From assembly GCA_945831805.1 (NCBI GenBank), contig CAMADY010000005.1:1-55769 (forward strand): 55,769 nt of DNA, in the 5' to 3' direction. How positions within the stretch are numbered: position 1 is the first letter of the stretch; each line of letters begins with the position of its first letter. The position numbers were made by a program, and so were the translations under genes. The notes beneath the pieces are model-generated. The model saw nothing but the letters and a program-made list of their open reading frames with translations. It was not told the DNA's origin and ran no database searches. Source of the stretch: an uncultured Prevotellaceae bacterium. GTDB taxonomy: Bacteria; Bacteroidota; Bacteroidia; Bacteroidales; Bacteroidaceae. Below are positions 28,176 to 36,812 of this stretch, one piece after another.

Positions 28176-29990
28176 TTAGTTTGCACTGTTCTTCATTGAC
28201 GTGCTCTCGCCGCTGTTGAACGAACCGTTCTGCTTAAGTGTCTCGTCAGCCTTTATCTCGTCGAGGTTGATAGGCCAGAAGATAGCGTTAGGCTGTGTAG
28301 GATCGTAGTTTTCGAGGAACGACTTGATGTAAGCACCAAGGTTCGAATCCTTCTTCGAGCACTTGTCAGCGAGGTAGAGCGAGTTGCCCTCACGCATTGT
28401 GCGTCTTACGAGGTCGAAGTATCTCTTACCCTCGAAGAGCAGCTCGCGGTTGCGCTCGTCGTAAACGAGGTCTATCATGTCCTTCTTGTTCACGATGTCA
28501 ACAATGTCGAGCTTGCTTGAAGGCTTGTCCTCAAGAAGTGCGCGGTTGTTGACAGCCTGTACAAGGTCGAAAGCCCGCTGCATCAGAGCATAGTCGGCAC
28601 TGCCCTCGCTGAGTGCAGCGTCAGAAGAAATCTTCAGAGCCAGTGCCTCAGCCTTGAGGAGCATGATGTCCGAGAGGCGGTAGATGATGAAGTTTGAGCT
28701 GTTGCGCGAGTCCTCTTTATCACCATATACGCCGTAGCGGTCTGCATAGTATCCTGTGGTGTAAGGAGTCTGCGAGCTTCTGAATGTGATGCCATCTCCG
28801 GAAGCGGTATATTTGTAGATATACATAGGGTCGCCGCCAGAGTTGTATCGAATGCTCTTGAAGAGACGTCCGTCGTAGAAGTTGTTCTTCTCCGCAAACA
28901 CGTTCTTTGTCTCCTTCTTGTCGCTGAGGTCAGAGAGGTTCTTTGCAGGAATTACGCGAGCCACGTGTCCCTCAGCACCATAGAAGTTGCTGATAGGCTC
29001 ATTGTACTGTCCGAATGAAGCACCGTTGAAGTTGAGCTCGAAGATAGACTCCATGCTGTTGCCCGTAACGAAGATCTGGTTGAAGTCGAACGCATGGTTA
29101 CGGTTACGGTTTGTCTGGATGTTGAAGTTGATGAGCGGATAGCCGTTGACATACTCAAAGTCCGTACTGGTGAAGCGCTGCTCCTCAGCCTTCTTCTTCT
29201 TGAAGTCGATAATCATGTCGGCATACTTTATACAGTTGTCGTAGTCCTGCTTCCAGAGGTACATCTCAGAGAGCAGAGCCCAGATGAAAGGCTTTGTCAC
29301 GCGGCTGGTGCTGTAGAGCTTCTCGTTATCGTTTGTTGACTCAGGGAACTCTGTATATGCATCGTTCTTGACAGCCTCAAGCGAAGCGATGAGCTTGTCG
29401 AGAACCACGTAGAAGTCAGTCTGACCAATCTTCTGTGGCTTGCTGTCGTCGAGGTAAGCCTCCTCTACGTAAGGTACGTTACGGAACGTACGAATGAGGT
29501 AGAAGTACATGAGTGAGCGCAGCGTCGTAACCTCTGCAATGTGCATCTTCATCTCACCTGGCGAGTACGAGAGGTCCTTCGCTGCCACCTGTGGTGCGAA
29601 GTTGATGACGGTGTTGCAACGGTTGATGACGGTGTAGATGTCGCCCCAGTATGTATATGCGTTTGTAGCAGTGATACCCTCCTTGAGGATGTGGTCGAGG
29701 CTGGCATCCTTCTCTGCTGTCGTCGTTCCGTTGTACGTCACGTTGTCAGCGCGGAACTCGCCCCAAACGAGCATTCTGGAAAGCACGGCATTGCTCTCCA
29801 TGGTGAGATAGCAGCCCGAAACGGCAGACTGCACGTCGGCAGCCTGGTTCCAGAAGTTCTCCTGTGTTATCTCATTGTGTGGCTCCAACTCCAGCCATTC
29901 TCCACAGCTTGTCATGCCTGCAGAGCCTACGGCGATAGCTGTTATGACAGCAGCAGTCTTCACCTTATTATATATATTACTCTTTTTCAT
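28176..29990 (-). CDS. RagB/SusD family nutrient-uptake outer membrane lipoprotein
   Basis: 604 aa; GMTSCGEWLELEPHNEITQENFWNQAADVQSAVSGCY; typical SusD N-terminus; follows a SusC gene. Confidence 0.95.
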   Translation of the reverse strand: MKKSNIYNKVKTAAVITAIAVGSAGMTSCGEWLELEPHNEITQENFWNQAADVQSAVSGCYLTMESNAVLSRMLVWGEFRADNVTYNGTTTAEKDASLDHILKEGITATNAYTYWGDIYTVINRCNTVINFAPQVAAKDLSYSPGEMKMHIAEVTTLRSLMYFYLIRTFRNVPYVEEAYLDDSKPQKIGQTDFYVVLDKLIASLEAVKNDAYTEFPESTNDNEKLYSTSRVTKPFIWALLSEMYLWKQDYDNCIKYADMIIDFKKKKAEEQRFTSTDFEYVNGYPLINFNIQTNRNRNHAFDFNQIFVTGNSMESIFELNFNGASFGQYNEPISNFYGAEGHVARVIPAKNLSDLSDKKETKNVFAEKNNFYDGRLFKSIRYNSGGDPMYIYKYTASGDGITFRSSQTPYTTGYYADRYGVYGDKEDSRNSSNFIIYRLSDIMLLKAEALALKISSDAALSEGSADYALMQRAFDLVQAVNNRALLEDKPSSKLDIVDIVNKKDMIDLVYDERNRELLFEGKRYFDLVRRTMREGNSLYLADKCSKKDSNLGAYIKSFLENYDPTQPNAIFWPINLDEIKADETLKQNGSFNSGESTSMKNSAN

Positions 29991-30015
29991 TGTCTTGTAG
30001 TTGATTGTCGGTTAA

Positions 30016-33000
30016 TTAGAAATCTACTGTCATACCGAAAGTGAAGGTACGTGGCTGAGGTGTCTGTGCATTGTCAACAGCAGGGCTGTAGCCTCTTGCT
30101 GAAACGTCAGGATCGACTCCGGTGTAGTTAGTGAGCACCAGGAGGTTGTGGGCACTTGCGTAGAGGCTGATCTTGTTCAGGCCGATCCACTTCAGCTGCT
30201 TCTTGTTCAGTGTGTAGTTGATCTGTACGAATCCGAGACGGAGGTATGAGCCGCTCTCTACGAAACGGTCGCTCATGAGGGTGTTGAAGTTGGTGTTTGC
30301 ACCATACATGGCACGTGGGATGCTCGTCACGTCGCCCTCCTTACGCCAGCGGTAGTTGACAGCCTGGCTCTGGTTGTCGTTGTTCACCATAGCCTCCGAG
30401 TTCAGACGCTGCATGTTGATGATGTCAACACCGATACGATAGCTGAAGTTAGTGCTCAGACGCCATGCGCCGTACTTCAGTGTGAAACCGAAACCACCAT
30501 AGAGCTTAGGGAGTGAAGATCCGAGGTACTTGATGTCGAGGGCGTTGATCTGGCCGTCGTGGTTGATGTCCTCGTAGATGGCGTCACCACCCTTGAACTT
30601 GTAACCGGCAGTACCGTCAGGGTCGTTGACACCTGTACCGTCGTTAGTATATCCGTACTTCATCTGGATAGGGTCGCCCTTCTCATCGCGGATGATCTGT
30701 CCCTGCTCGTTGAGAGCTACAGGAGCCGTCTTGCCGGCATTGATCCATGCCTGCTGCTTCTCGTACTTCGACATCTGCTGCCAGCCGTCAATGCCTGCAG
30801 CGGCTGCCTGGTTGTCAGTGATGGTCATGTCCTTGATGGTCTCATACTGATACTGATAGACACCCTTTGAAACGTAACCATAGATACCGTTCAGTGGGTT
30901 GTCTATCTGTACGCGGTCCAGCACCTGAGCGTTCTTTGTGAGGTCAACGGTGGTGTTCATGCCCTTGAGGACGTTCTCGTCCATCTCAAGCAGTGTAGAA
31001 CGGTCGTTAGAGAAGTTCACGTATGCGTCAGCAGAGAACTTACCCTTCTTCACGAAGTTGTTGGCGTTGATGCGGAACGACCAACCAGTGCTGCGCATCT
31101 TACCGGTGTTGTAGCTGCCGATTGTAGCGTAACCCGTGCTTGAAGGTATTCTGTAACCAGGCATGAGCATGTCAGTACGTGTATTGTTATACACCTCGAA
31201 TGCGAGTACGATCTTGTCGTTGAGGAAGCCGAGGTCGAAACCGAGGTTCAGCTTGTTGTTCTTCTCACACTGAAGGTCGTTAAGGCGCATGTTGATAGGA
31301 TACATTGCAGACATGCCGAGGTACGACTGAGAGTAGTTGCCGTACTTTGAAGTGTAGAGGAAGTATCCGCCAGGCTGCTGGTTAAGCAGTGACCATGATG
31401 GACGTACCGAGAGCATCGACACTATGCCAGACTCCTTGAGGCTTGCAAGGAAAGGCTCGTCGATGATGTTCCAACGGAGAGAGACAGCAGGGTTATAAAC
31501 CCAGTGGTTGTCCTTACCGAGCTTTGTAGTACCGTCGATACGGAGTGTCACGTCAGCAGAGTAGCGGCTCTTGTAAGAGTAGTGCGAAGTGAGAGTGAAG
31601 TAGAGGTTTCTCCAGTCGTTGAAGTCAGAGCGCAGTGGTGAACCCGAAACGAGGAGACCTCCGGCATTAGGGCTCTCCAGTCCGCCGTTAGGCAGTCCGG
31701 TGCCCTCTGTTGTCTGCGAGCTTGAAGAACCGCTGTTGAGCTCCATACGAGCCATTGCCATGAGGCTGTGGTCCTTGTTTCTGAACGAAGGTATGAATGT
31801 GAGTTCATGCTTCGTAGTGAACGACATACGCTTGTATGAGTACTCAGAAGAGGTGTTGTGACCCGAAGCGAATGTAGTAGAAACGAGCTGTGAAGGATAG
31901 AACTTGTCCTGATAGTCGTTGAAAGACTGCATGTAAACGGAACCGCGGTACTTCAGGCGGTGGTGATCCTCATCCATGCCCCAGAGCTCATAGTTGATGA
32001 CGAGCTCAGGTGTGAGGTCATACTGTGTCTGCTTGAACATTGCGAGGTTACCGGAAGCGACAGGGTTGACATAGGTCTGCTTGCGCTGGTCGTTCTCGAA
32101 GATGTTGTTACCGATGTACATACCGCTCTGTGGCATGTCGTAGTACTGGTCGGTGTCGTTGCCGTACTTGTCCTCCTGATAGATGCTCATGTTAGGCATC
32201 TTGCGCTGAGCGATGGCGATGAGGTCGCCGTCATAGTTCTTGTCGTAGCGTGTTCTGAGGAATGAGAAGTTGGTCTGTACGCGGATACGTGAGTTTACCT
32301 GATAGTCGAGGTTCACACGTGTGGTGAAGCGCTGCATGCCCTGTCCGATGACAGAACCCTTCTCATTGTCGAAGCCGCCGGAGATACGGAAGGTAGCCTT
32401 CTCGCCACCACCCTCAAGTGTGAGGTAGTGTGTCTGGAGCAGACCGAAGCGTGTCACTTCATCGCGCCAGTCCGTATTGTCGTTGTACTGATGGTAGTCA
32501 GCGTAGTTCTTGTTGTAGTTGATCTCGTTGACGCCGGCAGAAGCCTTGTCGTTCTGTGTTGGGTTGAAGTATTCCTCCTTCAGCAGCATGGTGTATTCGT
32601 CACCATTGAGCAGTGAGAGGCCCTTTGGCTGATACTTGCCGGTGAGCTTCAGGGCGTAGGTCACCTTTGGCTTACCGCGCTTACCACGCTTTGTCTTGAT
32701 CTCTATGACACCGTTTGCACCCTGCGAACCGTAGATGGCAGCACCGGCACCGTCGAGGAGCACCTGCAGGTCCTCGATATCCTCTGTGTTGATGTTGAGG
32801 AGCTGAGCCATCTGCTCGTTCATGTCGGAGCTGTTGGAGTCGAATGTTGACATATCCACATCGCGCACGTTGCCATCGACAACGATAAGCGGGTTCTGGT
32901 CAACGCCGGAAGAGAGTGAGGCAGAACCACGGAGACGCATCACGGAGCCGGAACCGATGTTACCCGACGCACCCACGATGTCAAGACCGGCGATACGGCC

Positions 33001-33486
33001 CTGCAGAGCCTCGTCGATAGAGCTGATGCCGAGACCCTCGAAGTCCTTGGCGCTGATGCCCTGCTTTGCGAACGATACCTCGCGCTCAGGGATTGGCAGG
33101 CCGGCACCCGTCATGCGGCGCTTTGACTGTACGGTGACTTCCTGAAGCGTCGTTGCCGATGACATCATGATGTCGTAGTTCGTCCTGTCGAACTTCAGGG
33201 TCTGCGTCTTCAAGCCTACATACGAGATGCGCAGCTTGTTCTTTGCAGAGTTCTTTACCTTCATGTTGAAGTTACCGTTCATGTCGGTAACTGTTGACTC
33301 TATGATACGGCCGTTGCCATCAATCTCACAGATGGTAGCACCCATCAGCGGGCCGAAGTCATCACTGACGGTACCATAGACCTGAGTCACCTGAGCCAGG
33401 GCTGCCGTAGTGCTGAGGAGCATCGCTACGAGCAGGAGCAGAGACCTCGTCTGTCGCGCTATGCTATTATAAATAATGTGTTTCAT
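30016..33486 (-). CDS. SusC/RagA family TonB-linked outer membrane protein
   Basis: 1156 aa; VYGTVSDDFGPLMGATICEIDG, plug VLLDGAGAAIYGSQGANGVIEIKTKRGK, C-terminal barrel. Confidence 0.96.
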   Translation of the reverse strand: MKHIIYNSIARQTRSLLLLVAMLLSTTAALAQVTQVYGTVSDDFGPLMGATICEIDGNGRIIESTVTDMNGNFNMKVKNSAKNKLRISYVGLKTQTLKFDRTNYDIMMSSATTLQEVTVQSKRRMTGAGLPIPEREVSFAKQGISAKDFEGLGISSIDEALQGRIAGLDIVGASGNIGSGSVMRLRGSASLSSGVDQNPLIVVDGNVRDVDMSTFDSNSSDMNEQMAQLLNINTEDIEDLQVLLDGAGAAIYGSQGANGVIEIKTKRGKRGKPKVTYALKLTGKYQPKGLSLLNGDEYTMLLKEEYFNPTQNDKASAGVNEINYNKNYADYHQYNDNTDWRDEVTRFGLLQTHYLTLEGGGEKATFRISGGFDNEKGSVIGQGMQRFTTRVNLDYQVNSRIRVQTNFSFLRTRYDKNYDGDLIAIAQRKMPNMSIYQEDKYGNDTDQYYDMPQSGMYIGNNIFENDQRKQTYVNPVASGNLAMFKQTQYDLTPELVINYELWGMDEDHHRLKYRGSVYMQSFNDYQDKFYPSQLVSTTFASGHNTSSEYSYKRMSFTTKHELTFIPSFRNKDHSLMAMARMELNSGSSSSQTTEGTGLPNGGLESPNAGGLLVSGSPLRSDFNDWRNLYFTLTSHYSYKSRYSADVTLRIDGTTKLGKDNHWVYNPAVSLRWNIIDEPFLASLKESGIVSMLSVRPSWSLLNQQPGGYFLYTSKYGNYSQSYLGMSAMYPINMRLNDLQCEKNNKLNLGFDLGFLNDKIVLAFEVYNNTRTDMLMPGYRIPSSTGYATIGSYNTGKMRSTGWSFRINANNFVKKGKFSADAYVNFSNDRSTLLEMDENVLKGMNTTVDLTKNAQVLDRVQIDNPLNGIYGYVSKGVYQYQYETIKDMTITDNQAAAAGIDGWQQMSKYEKQQAWINAGKTAPVALNEQGQIIRDEKGDPIQMKYGYTNDGTGVNDPDGTAGYKFKGGDAIYEDINHDGQINALDIKYLGSSLPKLYGGFGFTLKYGAWRLSTNFSYRIGVDIINMQRLNSEAMVNNDNQSQAVNYRWRKEGDVTSIPRAMYGANTNFNTLMSDRFVESGSYLRLGFVQINYTLNKKQLKWIGLNKISLYASAHNLLVLTNYTGVDPDVSARGYSPAVDNAQTPQPRTFTFGMTVDF

Positions 33487-33521
33487 ATAAACTAATATGT
33501 AGTAAAATGATGTTTAGGTTT

Positions 33522-36401
33522 TTAACGGATGAAGCGTGAACGCTTGGCAGAAGAAACCTGAGTCTTCCACTTGCGCTGCTGACTTGCCTTGTCGTAGTAG
33601 AGCACGCCGTCAATCTGGTGTACGGCAGCACTTGAAGAGGTAGCGATGTCAGCACTGATGTCGCCTGGCGTTCCCTTGATCCAGTATTCGCAAGCCACCT
33701 TGTTGTGGAAACCTGCTACGTGGCGTGTGTCGCCAGCCTGGTCGCGAACGGTCAGTGTACCGTTAGACTGCACTACGTCGAGCGTATAGAAACGGTTGGT
33801 CTTGTTGTTTACGAGACCTGTCTCATATATGCTATTGACAACCGGACCGTTAACCATCACTGCATTATCCTGTATGTGGTACGAGATGAAGTCCTTGATA
33901 ATCTTCTTCATTGACTCCACATTCTTCTTTGCTGTCTCTACATCGATAGCAGAAGCGTCAGGATCGTCGATGATAGCCTGCTCTGCGTTGATATCATCAA
34001 TCTTCGGCAGCCACTCGTTGTCGATCATTTCCTGGATGGCAGCGTCAACAGGTGCATAGACGGTGTAGTTGAATGAGTCGAAGAGGCTCAGGTTCTTCTG
34101 GCCCTGACCGCTGTTGTAGCCGCTCGACTGGTCGAGGAGCAGGCCTGAAGCGTTGAGGTATTCGTAGAAGAGAGTACAGGTAGCACCTGACTTTGCTGCC
34201 TCCTGCTCCATAATCTTCCATACAGAGTTCTGGGCTGTCTGAGGCACGTTGATGAGCTTCTGTGCAGAAGCAAGGGCCTCAGCAGAGCAGATGCCGTAGG
34301 TAGCACCGTTTGTCTTGTGTACGATGTGCTGATTTGGCACTGTAATCCAGTAGTCGTGCTCCATCTGATAGCCACCCTGAATCTTTACGTTGCCACCTTC
34401 CTTCTTGACGCGCACGATGCTGCCGCCCTTTGTGAGGAAGTACTCCTGACCAGGAGCTGCTGCATCAACCTCGCCGATGATGACGCTGTTGTCGATAAGG
34501 TTATACATGCGGTTTGCAACGTTCATGGTCTTCATGCTTTTGATGAGTGCTGCTGACACTGCAACGTTCTCGTTGATGTCCCATGAAGAGCCTTCGCCCT
34601 GCTCCTTGCCGCCGAAGTATGTTGCGTTGACACCGAAAAGGTTCGAGGTAGCGTCGGCAGGCTTGCCGTAGTAAACCTCCATGATGTTCAGCGAGTCCTT
34701 GTCGGCTCCGATGCCGTAAGAGCAAGGGTCGATCATGCGGAACATGTCGCCGGCCTTCTGCTGAGTCTCGTTTGTTGACGGAGTAACGTTGTACGGTGCG
34801 AAGAACGAGAACTTGGTGCCGAGGGCAGAGAGGTATGGGCTGAAGTCGTAAGAAGAGAGATAGCCGGACGCACCACCGTATGAACCAGAGAGAGAGTGGT
34901 TGATGGCACTGTAGATGCCCGACTTCTTGAGCTCCGTAGGATAGATGATGGAGCTATACTCCTCAGGAGTGAAGAACTTGTTGACGAGGTATATGACACC
35001 ATTGTTACACATGATGCACTCCTTCACGTTCTCCGGCTTGATGCCGAGCTTGTTCTGCGTTGTCTGGTCGAGGATATAGTCGAACTTCGAAGGCAGCGAA
35101 GCCGTGAAGCTCGTCAGCATGTTAACCTTGAAGATCTTTGTGAGGTTCTCGTAAGGAATGTTCTCCCACGAGCCGAACTCGGCAGTGAAGTCCTTACCCT
35201 CACCCTGCATCCACTGTCTTACTACGTCGTCGGTAGGAACAATCATCACGGCTGCATCCTTGTACATCGTGTTGTTGTCCGTACGGTTGAATGGGCGGTA
35301 CTGGTTCCAGCCCGGATCGAAGAGCAGTGCACCGGAACCCTCGTTGACAGTAGTCTTCATGTGTCCGCCGGTAAGCAAAGCATGGTTCTCACTGCTGTTG
35401 AGGTAGCTCATCACGAAGAGCGTATCGGTATTGCCGGTAGCGTTGTGGTAGTCAGAGAGAATCTTTGGATCCGAGACAGGCAGAGGAACGGCAAAGCGGT
35501 TGAGGGCCTGTGCCCAAAGCTTTGTGTCAGAGCGCTCGCTGAGCACCTGTGCCATGTTTGACCTATAGTCCATCACGCCGTCGATGACGTAGATGTAACC
35601 GTTCTTACAGGTCTGCTCCGTAGAGATAACCTTCATACCGTTGACCCACGCATCCTCTATGGAGTTTGACTGTCCGTTGGAGATGATCTTAAGGTCCTCG
35701 TCGGTCATGCCGATGTTCTGCATGAACTTAGGAAGGAAGTGTATCATAGGAGGGTTCGTGTTGTCACGAACGATGTGGATGCTATTCTTCGTACGGTCGT
35801 AGCTCCATGCGTCGATGACAGGATTCTCAGACTTGCTGTTCTCCTCGTCGAACGTAGAGGTAAGCTTTGAAGGCATATCCTCCCTCTTCATCTCGATGAT
35901 AGAGTCGAGATAGGTTGCCGACGACTCACGGCGCATGGCAGCACCAGCGAGAGGTGGCGTGCCTGCCACGTTTGACATCAGCTCGGTGAGGTACGCATTG
36001 TCAATCATGGCATTGTAGAGAAGGCTCTTCTTCTCCGTCAGCGTCAGCTGGTCGTAGGTCTTGCCCTGCTTGGCAAACCATGCCTCGAAAGCCTCGTCGC
36101 TGGAAGCGAAGAGCGTCTTCGAACCAGTGTGCGCAAGGATTTCAGACTCACCCAGGTCGTCGATGAGGCGGAGGGTGTAGTTAAAGGTCTTGTGAGAGCC
36201 GTCGTTGACGTTGATGCCCTCCTGCAGACGCTCGTAGATGGAGTTGCCGAGCCACTCCGGCTGGCCCTCGAGGATGTCCTTCTCACACGACTGCAAGCCG
36301 GCTGTTCCTGCAAGGATGCCGCACGCCGCAATCATCTGGAGTGACACTCTCCTGATGCGTCCACACAAACTTCTTTTGTGTTTTACAATTTTTGTTGTCA
36401 T
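33522..36401 (-). CDS. Large fasciclin-like surface lipoprotein, first gene of the apparent PUL operon
   Basis: 959 aa; LQSCEKDILEGQPEWLGNSIYERLQEG lipobox; FAS1-like segments (LIDDLGESEILAHTGSKTLFASSDEAFEAWF, FNYTVYAPVDAAIQEMID). Confidence 0.82.
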   Translation of the reverse strand: MTTKIVKHKRSLCGRIRRVSLQMIAACGILAGTAGLQSCEKDILEGQPEWLGNSIYERLQEGINVNDGSHKTFNYTLRLIDDLGESEILAHTGSKTLFASSDEAFEAWFAKQGKTYDQLTLTEKKSLLYNAMIDNAYLTELMSNVAGTPPLAGAAMRRESSATYLDSIIEMKREDMPSKLTSTFDEENSKSENPVIDAWSYDRTKNSIHIVRDNTNPPMIHFLPKFMQNIGMTDEDLKIISNGQSNSIEDAWVNGMKVISTEQTCKNGYIYVIDGVMDYRSNMAQVLSERSDTKLWAQALNRFAVPLPVSDPKILSDYHNATGNTDTLFVMSYLNSSENHALLTGGHMKTTVNEGSGALLFDPGWNQYRPFNRTDNNTMYKDAAVMIVPTDDVVRQWMQGEGKDFTAEFGSWENIPYENLTKIFKVNMLTSFTASLPSKFDYILDQTTQNKLGIKPENVKECIMCNNGVIYLVNKFFTPEEYSSIIYPTELKKSGIYSAINHSLSGSYGGASGYLSSYDFSPYLSALGTKFSFFAPYNVTPSTNETQQKAGDMFRMIDPCSYGIGADKDSLNIMEVYYGKPADATSNLFGVNATYFGGKEQGEGSSWDINENVAVSAALIKSMKTMNVANRMYNLIDNSVIIGEVDAAAPGQEYFLTKGGSIVRVKKEGGNVKIQGGYQMEHDYWITVPNQHIVHKTNGATYGICSAEALASAQKLINVPQTAQNSVWKIMEQEAAKSGATCTLFYEYLNASGLLLDQSSGYNSGQGQKNLSLFDSFNYTVYAPVDAAIQEMIDNEWLPKIDDINAEQAIIDDPDASAIDVETAKKNVESMKKIIKDFISYHIQDNAVMVNGPVVNSIYETGLVNNKTNRFYTLDVVQSNGTLTVRDQAGDTRHVAGFHNKVACEYWIKGTPGDISADIATSSSAAVHQIDGVLYYDKASQQRKWKTQVSSAKRSRFIR

Positions 36402-36530
36402 AGTTAGAAATATATAATTAATAGTTTTCTTTATTGTTTAGTTCTTGGGGGGCATACTGAAGCACCGTGTGCTACATGGCCGCTATATATATAGATAAGG
36501 TGTAAACCTTAGGGATAGTCGATGTTGGGT

Positions 36531-36635
36531 TTCTAGAGCTTCTAGGCTCTCTTTTCCTCTTTCCTCTTTCCTCTTTCCTCTAACCTCTTTCCTTTTTCCT
36601 CTAACCTTTTTCCTCTTTCCTCTTTCCTCTAACCT
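36531..36635. repeat. Two CTAGG decamers followed by a TTTCCTC heptad-type low-complexity array
   Basis: ttctagagct tctaggctct then ctcttttcctctttcctctttcctctttcctctaacctctttcc... up to 36635. Confidence 0.85.
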
Positions 36636-36768
36636 AAAATAACAAAAACGCCAAGGCTGGGGTGGGCGTCTTGCCCGCTCCAGTCCTAGCATTTTCAGAT
36701 TATATGTGAACTTTCGTTCGTTTACGTTTCATTAAAGTAAATTTTAAGCTTTTTCCCGTAATCCCTCT

Positions 36769-36810
36769 CCCCTCCCCTGACAACGGGGAGGGGCGGGGGG
36801 GTGGGGTCTT
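36769..36810. repeat. REP-like GC hairpin, copy A
   Basis: cccctcccc (36769-36777) / ggggagggg (36785-36793) with 7-nt loop, plus a flanking G-tract to 36806. Starts a few nt after the stop of the 36813-40145 gene. Confidence 0.8.
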
Positions 36811-36812
36811 CT

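Noticed and set aside
34896-35561. 221-aa plus-strand ORF antisense to the large fasciclin-like gene
   Set aside because: Codon-bias shadow of the minus-strand gene; no promoter or recognisable domain.
36483-36692. 69-aa minus-strand ORF with KRKxVRGKRKEERGKE repeats
   Set aside because: Translation of the TTTCCTC heptad array; no coding support.
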